Assembly (NCBI RefSeq): GCF_030811595.1
Contig: NZ_JAUSRB010000002.1
Span: forward strand, 7,564,001 to 7,628,000
DNA length: 64,000 bases
Direction of reading: 5' to 3'
Source: Streptosporangium brasiliense
Lineage (GTDB): Bacteria > Actinomycetota > Actinomycetes > Streptosporangiales > Streptosporangiaceae
Under the pieces are notes generated by a model. The model was not told the DNA's origin, ran no database searches, and was given only the letters and a program-made list of their open reading frames with translations. How positions within the stretch are numbered: the stretch's first letter is position 1; every line of letters begins with the position of its first letter. The position numbers and the translations under genes were made by a program. Below, in pieces: positions 7,723-15,844 of this stretch.

Positions 7723-8736
7723 ATGCCCTCTGAGAAGAATCCAGCACTCCTCCCCACCGGCGACGAGTGGTTGCGGGCCACCGGCTTCCGGCTCGGCCTC
7801 CGACTTCGGTATTCCCTGACCGGCCACGACAGCCCGGTGCAGGCGGTGGCGACGGCGGTGATCGACGGCCGTCCCGTCGCCGTCACCGGAGGCCACGACG
7901 GGACGGTGCGGCTGTGGGACCTCACCGCCCGTCAGCAGATCGGTGCACCCCTGACCGGCCACACCAAGCGGGTGCGCGCGGTGGCGACGTCGGTGATCGA
8001 CAGCCGTCCCGTCGCCGTCACCGGAGGCCACGACGGGACGGTGCGGCTGTGGGACCTCACCGCCCGTCAGCAGATCGGCGATCCCCTGACCGGCCACACC
8101 GGCGGGGTGGAGGCGGTTACGACGGCACTGATCGACGGTCGGCCCCGCGTTCTCACCGCCGGCGCCGACGGGACGGCGCGGCTGTGGGACCTCACCACCG
8201 GTCGGCAGATCGGCGAACCCCTCACCGTCGACTACGGCGAGCTGTGGGCGGTGGCGGCGGTCGTGGTGGACGGCCGCCCCGTCGCCGTCACCGGAGGCGC
8301 CGACGGCACGGTGCGGCTGTGGGACCTCACCACCGGTCGGCAGATCGGCGAACCCCTCACCGGACACCCCGACGAGGTTGGTCAGGTGGCGGCGGTCGTG
8401 GTGGACGGCCGCCCCCACGTCGTCACCGGCGACGAGGACGGGACGGTGCTGGTGTGGGATCTCACCACCGGTCGGCAGATCGGCGGCCCCCTCACCGGGC
8501 ACGACGGCGGGGTGGGTGCGGTGGCGGCGGTGCTGATCGACGGCCGTCCCGTCGCCGTCACCGGAGGCCACGACGGGACGGTGCGGCTGTGGGACCTCAC
8601 CAGCGGTCAGCAGATCGGCGAGCCGTTCACCGATCACCATGGCGCCGTGTTCGCGCTGGCCGTGGTGATCGACGGCAACCCCCAGGTCGTCACCGGCAGC
8701 ATCGACGGGACGGTGCGGCTGTGGGACCTGACCTGA
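7723..8736 (+). CDS. Stand-alone seven-bladed WD40 repeat protein
   Basis: A 337-residue protein that is almost entirely seven WD40 blades of 45 residues, starting at residue 32. Each blade begins LTGH-like and ends DGTVRLWDLT; blades 1, 2 and 6 are nearly identical, blade 4 has lost the GH pair and blade 7 begins FTDH. Seven blades close one beta-propeller, a protein-interaction platform. In actinomycetes such propellers usually form the C-terminus of large NACHT/STAND ATPases, kinases or proteases; here only about 30 residues precede the propeller. AGGAG at 7709-7713 supports the ATG. Because transposase debris lies just upstream, this may be the surviving C-terminus of a larger gene, or a true stand-alone propeller. 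Confidence 0.88.
   Translation: MPSEKNPALLPTGDEWLRATGFRLGLRLRYSLTGHDSPVQAVATAVIDGRPVAVTGGHDGTVRLWDLTARQQIGAPLTGHTKRVRAVATSVIDSRPVAVTGGHDGTVRLWDLTARQQIGDPLTGHTGGVEAVTTALIDGRPRVLTAGADGTARLWDLTTGRQIGEPLTVDYGELWAVAAVVVDGRPVAVTGGADGTVRLWDLTTGRQIGEPLTGHPDEVGQVAAVVVDGRPHVVTGDEDGTVLVWDLTTGRQIGGPLTGHDGGVGAVAAVLIDGRPVAVTGGHDGTVRLWDLTSGQQIGEPFTDHHGAVFALAVVIDGNPQVVTGSIDGTVRLWDLT
7816..8733 (+). repeat. Seven tandem ~135-bp WD40-coding repeats
   Basis: Direct repeats of 135 bp (the last one shorter) coding the propeller blades. DNA identity among units 1, 2 and 6 is very high, for example the shared block ending in cggctgtgggacctcacc. This suggests recent internal duplication or gene conversion. Confidence 0.85.
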
Positions 8737-8800
8737 AGCGCCGGTCCGCTCCGCAGCCCCGCGCCGGCTCATCCGCGTCTTGGCGAGGTGCTCTTCGGCC

Positions 8801-8893
8801 TCAGGGCACGATGACGTGGAAGGGGACGCCGGCGCAGAGGGCGCCACCGGTCAGGGCGGAGGCCAGGGCGATGGTGGTGAGCTTCATGCGCAT
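8801..8893 (-). CDS. Small secreted-type peptide, 30 residues
   Basis: ATG at 8893 is preceded by CGAGGAGAACGAGC, a strong ribosome-binding site with seven-base spacing. The product starts MRMKLTTIALASALTGGAL and ends CAGVPFHVIVP: a positive N-terminus, a hydrophobic core and a single Cys at residue 20, that is, essentially a signal peptide with a ten-residue tail. It resembles the many unnamed tiny secreted peptides of actinomycetes. The Cys context (GGALC) is not a classical lipobox. No homologue is recognised; coding status rests on start signals and composition. Confidence 0.5.
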   Translation of the reverse strand: MRMKLTTIALASALTGGALCAGVPFHVIVP

Positions 8894-9245
8894 GCTCGTT
8901 CTCCTCGGTAGACGGAATGGGGTCATGGCGCTCGGTCGTCGACCAGCATGATCAACACACAGAGTAGTCGATCATTGACGGTAAGCATCCGTGGCGCGAT
9001 GGCGGCGCAGGCGTGGCGGCCGGAGTTTTGCGAGGCGTCCACGTGCGGGTGTGCGGCGCGCGACCCGGCCGACCTTCCCGGACCTGCCGGGCCGTGGCAG
9101 GCGCCGAGCAGGCGGGCGGAACAGCCTCTACATCGACGCCGCCGTCACGCACCTGCGCGGTCTCCTCGGTGGTGCCGAGCCGGTTGAGGCTGGCTGGCTC
9201 CGGCCTCGGTTTGTCGAGCTCGCCTTTGGTCGATCGCGTCGGCGC
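8894..9245. other. Intergenic region between peptide gene and ECF42 sigma gene
   Basis: No gene was recognised. The less GC-rich part (about 8940-8985) presumably holds the promoter of the small peptide gene and contains an inverted repeat, atgatc (8948-8953) with gatcat (8970-8975). The remainder is GC-rich with only chance open frames. Confidence 0.4.
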
Positions 9246-10391
9246 TCAGCCGCGCAGCTGCGCGTTGATCCGTGCGGCCTGTCGCGTGAGGTGGTCGCGT
9301 TCGGGGAGGCTGGGCGCCTGTCGGGCGGCTTCGGCGTAGAGGCGTGCCGCGGTCACCGGGTCGCCGTCGCGCTCGTGCAGGTAGGCCGCGACGGCGGTAT
9401 GGCGGGGCAGGGCGGGGTCGAGCTCAGCCAGCGCGGCCAGACCGGCCCGCGCGCCGTCGGCCTCACCGACCGCGACGGCCCGGTTGAGGCGGGCCACCGG
9501 GTTGCCGGTGAGGCGCACCAGTTCGTCGTACCACTCGACGATCTGCACCCAGTCGGTCTCCGCGGCCGTCCTGGCGTCGGCGTGGAGCGCGGCGATGGCG
9601 GCCTGGGCCTGGAACTCGCCCAGCCGGTCGCGGGCGAGGGCTGCCTGGAGCACGTCGACCCCCTCGGCGATCAGGCGGGTGTTCCACCGGCCGCGGTCCT
9701 GCTCGGCCAGGGGCACGAGCCTCCCGTCGGGAGCGGTCCGCGCCGGACGCCGGGCATGGTGGAGCAGCATGAGCGCGAGCAGGCCCGCGACCTCCTCATG
9801 CTTGGTCATCGCGGCCAGCTGGCGGGTGAGCCGGATCGCCTCACCGGCGAGGTCGACGTCGCCGGAGTAGCCCTCGTTGAAGACCAGATAGAGCACGCGC
9901 AGCACCGTGGCGACGTCACCCGGCTGGTTGAACCGTACGCCCGAGACGGTGCGCTTGGCCCTGCTGATCCGCTGGGCCATGGTCGCCTCCGGCACGAGGT
10001 AGGCCTGCGCGATCTGACGCGTGGTCAGGCCGCCGACCGCGCGCAGCGTGAGCGCGACGGCCGAGGCCGGCGTCAGGGACGGGTGCGCGCACAGGAAGTA
10101 CAGCTGGAGCGTGTGGTCGGCCGACTCACCCGGGCCGGGCACCGGCTCGCTCTCGACGCGTATCTCGCGGTGCCGTCGGGAGGTTTCGGCGCGGGCGGCG
10201 TCGAGGAACTTGCGCCAGGCCACGGTGATCAGCCAGCCCTTGGGATCTCGCAGCGGGTCGTCCGGCCCCACGCGTACGGCCTCGACCAGGGCGTCCTGCA
10301 CGGCGTCCTCGGCCGCCGCGAAGTCGGCTCCGCGGCGGACGAGAACACCGATCACCACGGGCACCAGCTCCCGCAGCAGCGACTCGTTCAC
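9246..10391 (-). CDS. ECF42-type RNA polymerase sigma factor with C-terminal extension
   Basis: A 381-residue ECF sigma factor. Sigma-2 lies near residues 1-70 (AAAEDAVQDALVEAV, PKGWLITVAWRKFLD) and sigma-4 at about 108-165 (LTLRAVGGLTTRQIAQAYLV, MAQRISRAKR). It is followed by the long DUF6596/TPR-like C-terminus typical of ECF42 (LRVLYLVFNEGYSG, later WVQIVEWYDELVRLTGNPVARLNRAVA). These factors have no anti-sigma; the extension is thought to control activity. The GTG start overlaps the TGA of the upstream YCII gene by four bases, the standard YCII-ECF42 arrangement. A decayed copy of the same pair lies at 26790-27492. Confidence 0.95.
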   Translation of the reverse strand: MNESLLRELVPVVIGVLVRRGADFAAAEDAVQDALVEAVRVGPDDPLRDPKGWLITVAWRKFLDAARAETSRRHREIRVESEPVPGPGESADHTLQLYFLCAHPSLTPASAVALTLRAVGGLTTRQIAQAYLVPEATMAQRISRAKRTVSGVRFNQPGDVATVLRVLYLVFNEGYSGDVDLAGEAIRLTRQLAAMTKHEEVAGLLALMLLHHARRPARTAPDGRLVPLAEQDRGRWNTRLIAEGVDVLQAALARDRLGEFQAQAAIAALHADARTAAETDWVQIVEWYDELVRLTGNPVARLNRAVAVGEADGARAGLAALAELDPALPRHTAVAAYLHERDGDPVTAARLYAEAARQAPSLPERDHLTRQAARINAQLRG

Positions 10392-10795
10392 TCGATCACC
10401 GTTGGCTGCTCGACCATGAACGGGCGCACCTCAAGCCACTCGTGGATCGGCTTGCCACCCGCGCCCGGTGCCGCCGACAGCTCGCCGGCCAGCTCGAGCG
10501 CCCGCTCGTAGCCGTCGACGTCGATCACCATCCAGCCGGCGATCAGGTCCTTGGTCTCCGCGAACGGGCCGTCGGTGACCGGCGGCCGCCCCTCGCCGTC
10601 GTAGCGGACGAACGTCCCCTCCGGGGAGAGCGCCTGGGCGTCGACGAACTCGCCCGTGCCCTCCAGCCGGGCGGCGAAGTCCGCCATGTACTGCACGTGG
10701 GCAGAGAGCTCCTCCGGCGTCCACTGGTCCATCGGCACGTCGTTGACCGCTGCCGGCGCGCCCCGGTAGTGCTTGAGCAGCAGGTACTTGGCCAT
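10388..10795 (-). CDS. YCII/DGPF-domain protein, partner of ECF42 sigma factor
   Basis: A 135-residue YCII-type protein: MAKYLLLKHYRG at the start, PPVTDGPFAETKDLIAGW in the middle (the DGPF motif) and IHEWLEVRPFM at the end. The fold is a dimeric ferredoxin-like barrel; members next to ECF42 factors are thought to modulate or be controlled by the sigma factor. GGAGGAG lies just upstream; two adjacent ATGs (10798 and 10795) are possible. It overlaps the sigma gene by four bases, so the two are co-translated. Confidence 0.92.
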   Translation of the reverse strand: MAKYLLLKHYRGAPAAVNDVPMDQWTPEELSAHVQYMADFAARLEGTGEFVDAQALSPEGTFVRYDGEGRPPVTDGPFAETKDLIAGWMVIDVDGYERALELAGELSAAPGAGGKPIHEWLEVRPFMVEQPTVIE

Positions 10796-10957
10796 CATGT
10801 TCTCCTCCGTACGGCACGGCCCATTGTGGCCGTGTTCACCGCGGGGACGGAACCACACGCGGGTTCTCGACATTTCCTGGCGGACTTCACAGACTCCGCG
10901 TACCGGGGTGGGGATACGGCGTGGGCGATCCACCCGACCCGGGCGACCGCACGCCGC

Positions 10958-11140
10958 TCAGCCGTGCTGACGCCCCTCCCGCTGCCGGACCAGTTCCTCG
11001 ACCGGGCTCGGCAGGGTCGTCTCGAAGTCGATCAGCTTCGCCCAGGTCGGGGTCACGACGGCCCGGACCATGCCGTCGTGGTATAGGGAGCGCACCTCCG
11101 CCTCCCACGCCTCCTCGCGGGCCGGAAGAGGTCTGAACAC
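10958..11140 (-). CDS. Hypothetical 60-residue protein behind the response regulator
   Basis: A GTG start three bases after the response-regulator stop (TGATCCGTG) opens a 60-residue frame rich in charged helix-forming residues (ARFRPLPAREE-like start, EAWEAEVRSLYHDGMVRAV, SPVEELVRQREG). Position and codon usage suggest a coupled small gene in the two-component operon. Not recognised; it could instead be the remnant of a longer protein. There is no transmembrane segment. Confidence 0.45.
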   Translation of the reverse strand: MFRPLPAREEAWEAEVRSLYHDGMVRAVVTPTWAKLIDFETTLPSPVEELVRQREGRQHG

Positions 11141-11143
11141 GGA

Positions 11144-11830
11144 TCAGCGCGGGTTCCCGCGGCCGGGGTCTGGCTCGGCCGGCCGGAACGTGCCGTCCAG
11201 GTAGGTGAGTACTGCGCGTACGCGGCGGTGGCCGGAGTCGTCCGGTGCCAGGCCGAGCTTGGCGAATATGTTGCCGATGTGCTTGTGGACGGCGTTGTCG
11301 GAGATGCGCATCCGCTCGGCGATGGTGGCGTTGTCGTGGCCCTGCGCCATGAGTGCGAGCGACTCTCGCTCGCGGGGCGTGAGGGTGTCCAGGGGGTCAC
11401 CGGCGCGGCGGACGAGGAGTTGGGCGACCACTTCGGGGTCCATGGCGGTGCCGCCGGCCGCGACGCGGCGCAGGGCGTCGACGAATTCGGCCACCCGGCC
11501 GATGCGGTCCTTGAGGAGGTAGCCGATGCCGCCGCGGCCGTCGGAGAGGAGCTCGCCGGCGTACTCGCGCTCGACGTACTGCGAGAGCACCAGGATCGGC
11601 AGCGCGCCGTGCTCGCGGCGGGCCCGCAGCGCGGCGTGGATCCCCTCGTCGCGGAACGACGGTGGCAGCCGCACGTCGACGATGGCGATGTCGGGGCGGT
11701 GCTCGGTGACGGCGTCGAGGAACGCCTCGCCGTCGCCGACGACCGCCACGACTTCGCAGCCCTTCGCCGTCAGCAGCAGCTCCAGGCCGCTGGACAGCAG
11801 GACGTTGTCCTCGACGATCACGACCCGCAC
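11144..11830 (-). CDS. NarL/LuxR-type response regulator
   Basis: A 228-residue regulator. The receiver domain (1-120) has the acidic pair in IVEDN, the phospho-acceptor Asp52 in IVDVRLPP and the conserved Lys in LLKDRIG. The C-terminal LuxR helix-turn-helix (about 150-210) reads LTPRERESLALMAQGHDNATIAERM. GTG start with AGGAGG seven bases upstream. It lies 19 bp after the histidine kinase gene, clearly the same operon; a 60-residue frame follows. Confidence 0.95.
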   Translation of the reverse strand: MRVVIVEDNVLLSSGLELLLTAKGCEVVAVVGDGEAFLDAVTEHRPDIAIVDVRLPPSFRDEGIHAALRARREHGALPILVLSQYVEREYAGELLSDGRGGIGYLLKDRIGRVAEFVDALRRVAAGGTAMDPEVVAQLLVRRAGDPLDTLTPRERESLALMAQGHDNATIAERMRISDNAVHKHIGNIFAKLGLAPDDSGHRRVRAVLTYLDGTFRPAEPDPGRGNPR

Positions 11831-11849
11831 GGGACCTCCTGAACGATCA

Positions 11850-12977
11850 CTACACGCACGGTATCCGGACGGCGAGCGTGGTGGGGCCGCCCGGCGGGCT
11901 GTCGAGGCGGACCGTGCCGTCCAGGGCGGCGACCCGCCGGCATATTCCGGCGATCCCGGTGCCGCGCGCCTCGTCGGCGCCGCCCCTTCCGTCGTCGATG
12001 ACCTCGATGGACAGCACGTCGTCGGCGCGCTCGATCCGGAGGGCCACCCGCGTGGCGGCGGCGTGCTTGGCCACGTTCGTCAGCGCCTCGGCGATCACGT
12101 AGTAGGCCACCGCCTCCACGGTCGCCGGGAGCGCGCCCAGATCGGCGGGCTCGATGTGGACCGGCACGCTCGACCGGGCGGCCAGCGCCGTCAGCGCCCC
12201 GTCGAGCCCGCGGTCGGCGAGGATCGGCGGGTAGATCGTCTGGAGCACCGCGCGGAGCTCGACCATCGCCTCCTCCGCCGTCTCGTGCGCCTGCGCGAGC
12301 AGCGCCGCCACCGTGTCCGGATCGTCGGCGAGCGACTCCCGGGCCATGCCCAGCTGCATGGCGATGGCCACCAGGCGCGCCTGCGTCCCGTCGTGCAGAT
12401 CGCGTTCGATCCGCTGGAGCTCCGCGCCATGGGCGTCGACCACGCCGACCCGGCTTCTGGTCAGCACGTCGACCCGCTCGGTGAGCCGCTCGCGGGCCGA
12501 CGGCGCGAGCACCGCCAGGCACAGCCGCGCGTGGAGTCGCGCCAGCGCCGGGAGCACCCACCAGGCCGCCGCACCGAGGACGGCGATCTGAACGGATCCC
12601 CCGACCAGCGCGGTCTCCCAATCGCCCACATGGACATCGAAGAACGAGAGCAGGGTGGGACGCGCGTCGACGGGAAACGCCCACCACAATGGCAACGCCA
12701 CCGCGGCGACCAGGATGTTGCCCAGGCACAGCAGGGCGGCCAGCCCGAGCGGGAACCCGACGGCGACGTGCGCGAGCGCCCAGGCGAGATTCCGCCGCCC
12801 GCCCGGTCGCCCGTCGACCGGAACACCGAGCAGCCTGCCGGCCCGCTGACGGTGCCAGTCCGCCCAGCCCCGCGCCGCCGGCGGCGCGAGCAGCACCGGC
12901 AGCGCGAGCGCCGTGACCACAGCGGTGGCCAACGTGCCCAGCAGGTAGACCGAACCGGAGAACGCACGGTCACGCAT
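11850..12977 (-). CDS. Sensor histidine kinase, DesK/NarX-like (HisKA_3)
   Basis: A 375-residue membrane kinase with about four N-terminal membrane segments (residues 8-30, 65-100, 122-150). The phospho-acceptor is His195 in RIERDLHDGTQARL (HisKA_3), and the ATP-binding HATPase domain contains EALTNVAKHA and DDGRGGADEARGTGI. GGAGGGG precedes the ATG at 12977. It pairs with the response regulator 19 bp downstream and is divergent from a secreted hydrolase gene 135 bp away, a possible target. The signal is unknown. Confidence 0.95.
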   Translation of the reverse strand: MRDRAFSGSVYLLGTLATAVVTALALPVLLAPPAARGWADWHRQRAGRLLGVPVDGRPGGRRNLAWALAHVAVGFPLGLAALLCLGNILVAAVALPLWWAFPVDARPTLLSFFDVHVGDWETALVGGSVQIAVLGAAAWWVLPALARLHARLCLAVLAPSARERLTERVDVLTRSRVGVVDAHGAELQRIERDLHDGTQARLVAIAMQLGMARESLADDPDTVAALLAQAHETAEEAMVELRAVLQTIYPPILADRGLDGALTALAARSSVPVHIEPADLGALPATVEAVAYYVIAEALTNVAKHAAATRVALRIERADDVLSIEVIDDGRGGADEARGTGIAGICRRVAALDGTVRLDSPPGGPTTLAVRIPCV

Positions 12978-13112
12978 GTGCCCCTCCTCACGACGCCGTA
13001 CGGAGATCATTATCCGCCATCGGTCCCCGCCGGACACTACAGCGGGCTGTACCAACGCGCGTGCGGCCGGCTGTATCGTGCCGGACGTCCGGCCGGAATA
13101 GCGTCCCCCACC

Positions 13113-14630
13113 ATGAAACCGACATGTGTTCGGGCCCTCGGACGCCTGGTCCCGGCCCTCGCCCTGATCGCCCTGTCCGCCGCCGTCGCACCCCCGGCCA
13201 CAGCCGACGTCGGCCCGCCCCCACCGCTCGACTGGAAGCCCTGTGCCCAGGGGCCCGACGACGCCCTCGGCAAGGAGCTCGACCGGGCAGGCGCACGGTG
13301 CGCGGAGCTCACCGTCCCGCTCGACCACTCCAGGCCCGGTGGCCGCACCATCAAACTCGCGCTGTCCCGCCTCCCCGCCACCGACCGCGCCCATCGCATC
13401 GGCACCATGGTCCTCAACAGCGGCGGCCCCGGCGAGAGCACGCTGGGCATGCCCCTGCGGACGCGCACGGCCATGAAGGACGTCGCCGCCCGTTACGACC
13501 TCGTCGGCCTGGACCCGCGCTTCGTCGGGCGCAGCACGCCGCTCGACTGCGGCTGGCCCATCGGCCTGTGGCTCCGCTCGGCCGGTCCGACCCGCACCCG
13601 GTTCGATCACCAGGTGGCGGTCCAGCGCGACCTGGCCGAGCGCTGCGCCCGGCGTCACGCCGACGTGCTCCCGTACGCCAACACGCGCGACACGGCCCGC
13701 GACATCGACCTCGTGCGCCGTGTCCTCGGGGAGCGCCGCATCTCCTTCCTCGGCTACTCCTACGGCAGCTACCTGGGCGCGGTCTACACCCAGATGTTCC
13801 CCGGCCGCACCGACCGCGTGGTCCTGGACAGCGCGGGCGACCCGGACAAGTGGGGCCCCAGGGCGACGCGGGGCACCGAAGACGAGGCGGAACGCGCGCT
13901 GCGCGGCTGGGCGGCCTGGGCCGCCGAACGTCACGGCACCTATGGCCTCGGCGCCACCACCGCCCGCGTGCTCGCCACCGTGAACGCGATCGTCGCCGCC
14001 GCGCAGGACCGCCCGCTGCGCGTCGGAGCGTACGAGGTGGACGACCAGACGGTCCCGTACATCCTCTCCGTCGGCTCCGGCGACGACCGCCCCGCGGCCC
14101 GCGCGCAGTTCACCTCCACCGTTCGGACCCTGAACGAGGCCGCGCACGGCCGCCCGGCCGCCCCCGGCTCCGAACTCGATGGATTCCTCACGTCCGTCCT
14201 GACCAGCGCCGGCTCCCCGTTCGCCGGCCCGGCCGCCGCGATCATCTGCGGCGACCGCGCCGCGCCGCGTGACCCCGACACCTACTGGAACGACGTCCAG
14301 CGCAGCCGTACGCGCCACCCCCTCTTCGGCCCCCTCAAGAACAACATCTGGCCCTGCGCCTTCTGGCCGAACGGCCCGCGCGAGCGCCTCACCCACGTCG
14401 CCAACCCCACCCCCGCGCTGATCGTGTCCGCCACCGGCGACACCGCCACCACCTACGAGGGCAGCAAGGCCATGCACCGGGCGCTGACCGGCTCCCGCCT
14501 GCTCACCCTGCGCGACACCACCGCCCACGGGATCTACGGCGAATACGGCAACACCTGCGTGGACGCCAAGGTCAACGCCTACCTGGCCACCGGCACCCTC
14601 CCCGCCGCCGACCCGATCTGCCACCCCTGA
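13113..14630 (+). CDS. Secreted alpha/beta hydrolase, tripeptidyl aminopeptidase (TAP) family
   Basis: A 505-residue secreted serine hydrolase. It has a signal peptide (residues 1-31, ALALIALSAAVAPPATA). The oxyanion region is NSGGPGES; nucleophile Ser216 is in GYSYGS, Asp443 in SATGDTATTYE and His472 in TTAHGIYG, so the full triad is present. The order and the C-terminal TAP-like domain match Streptomyces tripeptidyl aminopeptidases, which release N-terminal tripeptides outside the cell. Divergent from a two-component operon across 135 bp. Substrate type is inferred from the family. Confidence 0.92.
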   Translation: MKPTCVRALGRLVPALALIALSAAVAPPATADVGPPPPLDWKPCAQGPDDALGKELDRAGARCAELTVPLDHSRPGGRTIKLALSRLPATDRAHRIGTMVLNSGGPGESTLGMPLRTRTAMKDVAARYDLVGLDPRFVGRSTPLDCGWPIGLWLRSAGPTRTRFDHQVAVQRDLAERCARRHADVLPYANTRDTARDIDLVRRVLGERRISFLGYSYGSYLGAVYTQMFPGRTDRVVLDSAGDPDKWGPRATRGTEDEAERALRGWAAWAAERHGTYGLGATTARVLATVNAIVAAAQDRPLRVGAYEVDDQTVPYILSVGSGDDRPAARAQFTSTVRTLNEAAHGRPAAPGSELDGFLTSVLTSAGSPFAGPAAAIICGDRAAPRDPDTYWNDVQRSRTRHPLFGPLKNNIWPCAFWPNGPRERLTHVANPTPALIVSATGDTATTYEGSKAMHRALTGSRLLTLRDTTAHGIYGEYGNTCVDAKVNAYLATGTLPAADPICHP

Positions 14631-14774
14631 CCCGCCACCCCGAGGCCGCGATACCCTCCATCGCGGCCTCACGCATCAGGAGCTGAGGCCGACCGTGCCA
14701 AGCGGCGAGGCCCCTACGTCGATCGCGCGGACAACGGAACCGTCCCCTCGCCCAGGCCGACGGCATCCGTGACG

Positions 14775-15236
14775 TCAGCCGGTGGAGGGTGGTCCGGGGC
14801 AGAGCGCGTACAGCGCAGCGCGCAGCGCGGACGCGTCCTGGTCCAGCAGCCGCCGCTCCCTGCTGATCGGGTCCACCTGAAGCCTGAACCCGTCCCCGCG
14901 GTGCCGCGGGAACACGTGCAGGTGCACGTGGAACACCTGCTGGCAGGCCGCTCCGCCATCGGCGAGGAAGACGTTGACGCCCTCGCAACGCAGCCGTGAA
15001 AGGCGCAGCGCACGGGCCAGACGGTGGCCGATCCGCCACATGCGTGTGCTGGTCTCCTCGTCGAGGTCTTCGAGCCCTACGGCATGCGCGCGCGGTACGA
15101 CCAGCGCGTCGCCGGGAGCCACGGGATGGGTATCCATGATCACGACGACGGCCTCGTCCTCGTAGGGCACACTGGCCTCAGCCCGTCCCGCGACGATGTC
15201 GCAGAACACGCAGGAGAGGCCGTCCGGGACGCCCAT
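14775..15236 (-). CDS. HIT family nucleotide-binding hydrolase
   Basis: A 153-residue HIT protein. The HIT motif is His103-His105-His107 in VFHVHLHVFPRH, with an N-terminal CVFCDIVAGR (Cys9 and Cys12, half of a zinc site) and a VVPRAH segment. HIT proteins hydrolyse nucleotide-phosphoramidates or dinucleotides in the cytoplasm. ATG at 15236 is used; the open frame continues far upstream without a good start. A single gene with unrelated neighbours. Confidence 0.93.
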   Translation of the reverse strand: MGVPDGLSCVFCDIVAGRAEASVPYEDEAVVVIMDTHPVAPGDALVVPRAHAVGLEDLDEETSTRMWRIGHRLARALRLSRLRCEGVNVFLADGGAACQQVFHVHLHVFPRHRGDGFRLQVDPISRERRLLDQDASALRAALYALCPGPPSTG

Positions 15237-15823
15237 GCGCCCATCATCCCACCCGCGGACCGGCCCCGGCCGCGCCGGCGTCCTCGTCCGGCTCTCCCGT
15301 ATCCCCTGGCCGGTGCGCCGGCCGGCCGACAGCGCGGGCCCGGCACCGACGCCGGGGAGCGGCGGCCCTGGTGGGCGAGACGGACTGTCCGTCGACGATC
15401 TGGATCGGGGGGCGGGTGTGTTGTTCCCGAGCTGGCCCGGGAAGGCTATGACGCTGCTGATCCCGGTCGGCCGGATGGTCATGCCGCGCCCGACGGCGCC
15501 TTGCCTGACCCGGAAGGTGATGACCTTCGCGGCCGGGTCGGTCTTGGTGCCCGGCGAGGTGATCGACAGGGTGTTGCCGCTGATGGCGCCGGCCCCCGAC
15601 TGGCTGACGACATCGGCGTTGGCCAGCAGGGACGACAGGTCCCACATGGTGGTGTAGGTGCGCACCAGCAGCGGCCACCGGGCCGTGCGGCCAACACCAC
15701 CCTCGGCGATCAGTCCATTATGTTGAGTGCACCCCTGATCTCCGTGTCGCCTCCCGGGCAGACCGGCAGCCGCCGCAAGCACCAACCGCGCACGGCCTAT
15801 TCACGGCTTCGACCACGCATGGC
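15237..15823. other. Long intergenic region with a possible degenerate gene
   Basis: Nearly 590 bp without a confident gene. On the minus strand, about 15410-15671 reads like a beta-rich extracellular domain (TYTTMWDLSSLLANAD, then AISGNTLSITSPGTKTD and PTGISSVIAFPGQLGNN) but has no start signals and continues into non-coding-like sequence. It may be a remnant of a secreted protein; not recognised. Confidence 0.35.
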
Positions 15824-15844
15824 CTATTCACCGGCCTCGACCAC
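15790..15844. repeat. Tandem 27/28-bp duplication at the 3' end of the DUF3841 gene
   Basis: Two adjacent units, 15790-15816 and 15817-15844, differ at three positions including one indel; each contains cctattcac and ends cgaccac. The TAG stop of the DUF3841 gene (15826-15824) lies inside the second unit, so the duplication probably arose at that gene's end. Confidence 0.7.

Noticed and set aside
7816..8733. CRISPR-like regular repeats
   Set aside because: The repeats are contiguous, in frame and encode WD40 blades; there are no unique spacers.
7336..8847. 503-codon open frame on the minus strand across the WD40 gene
   Set aside because: It is the mirror of seven tandem GC-rich repeats; the product is a repeated Pro/His/Gly pattern without start signals, and the plus strand encodes clear WD40 blades.
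11526..13112. Long plus-strand frame leading into the secreted hydrolase
   Set aside because: It is antisense to the two-component genes; the signal peptide fixes the hydrolase start at 13113.
11850..14672. 940-codon minus-strand frame covering the hydrolase and kinase genes
   Set aside because: Only its part from 12977 down is the histidine kinase; the rest is antisense to the tripeptidyl-peptidase gene with no start signal.
14775..15785. A 336-residue HIT fusion protein
   Set aside because: The extra N-terminal part is not related to HIT proteins and has no ribosome-binding site; family length fits the ATG at 15236.
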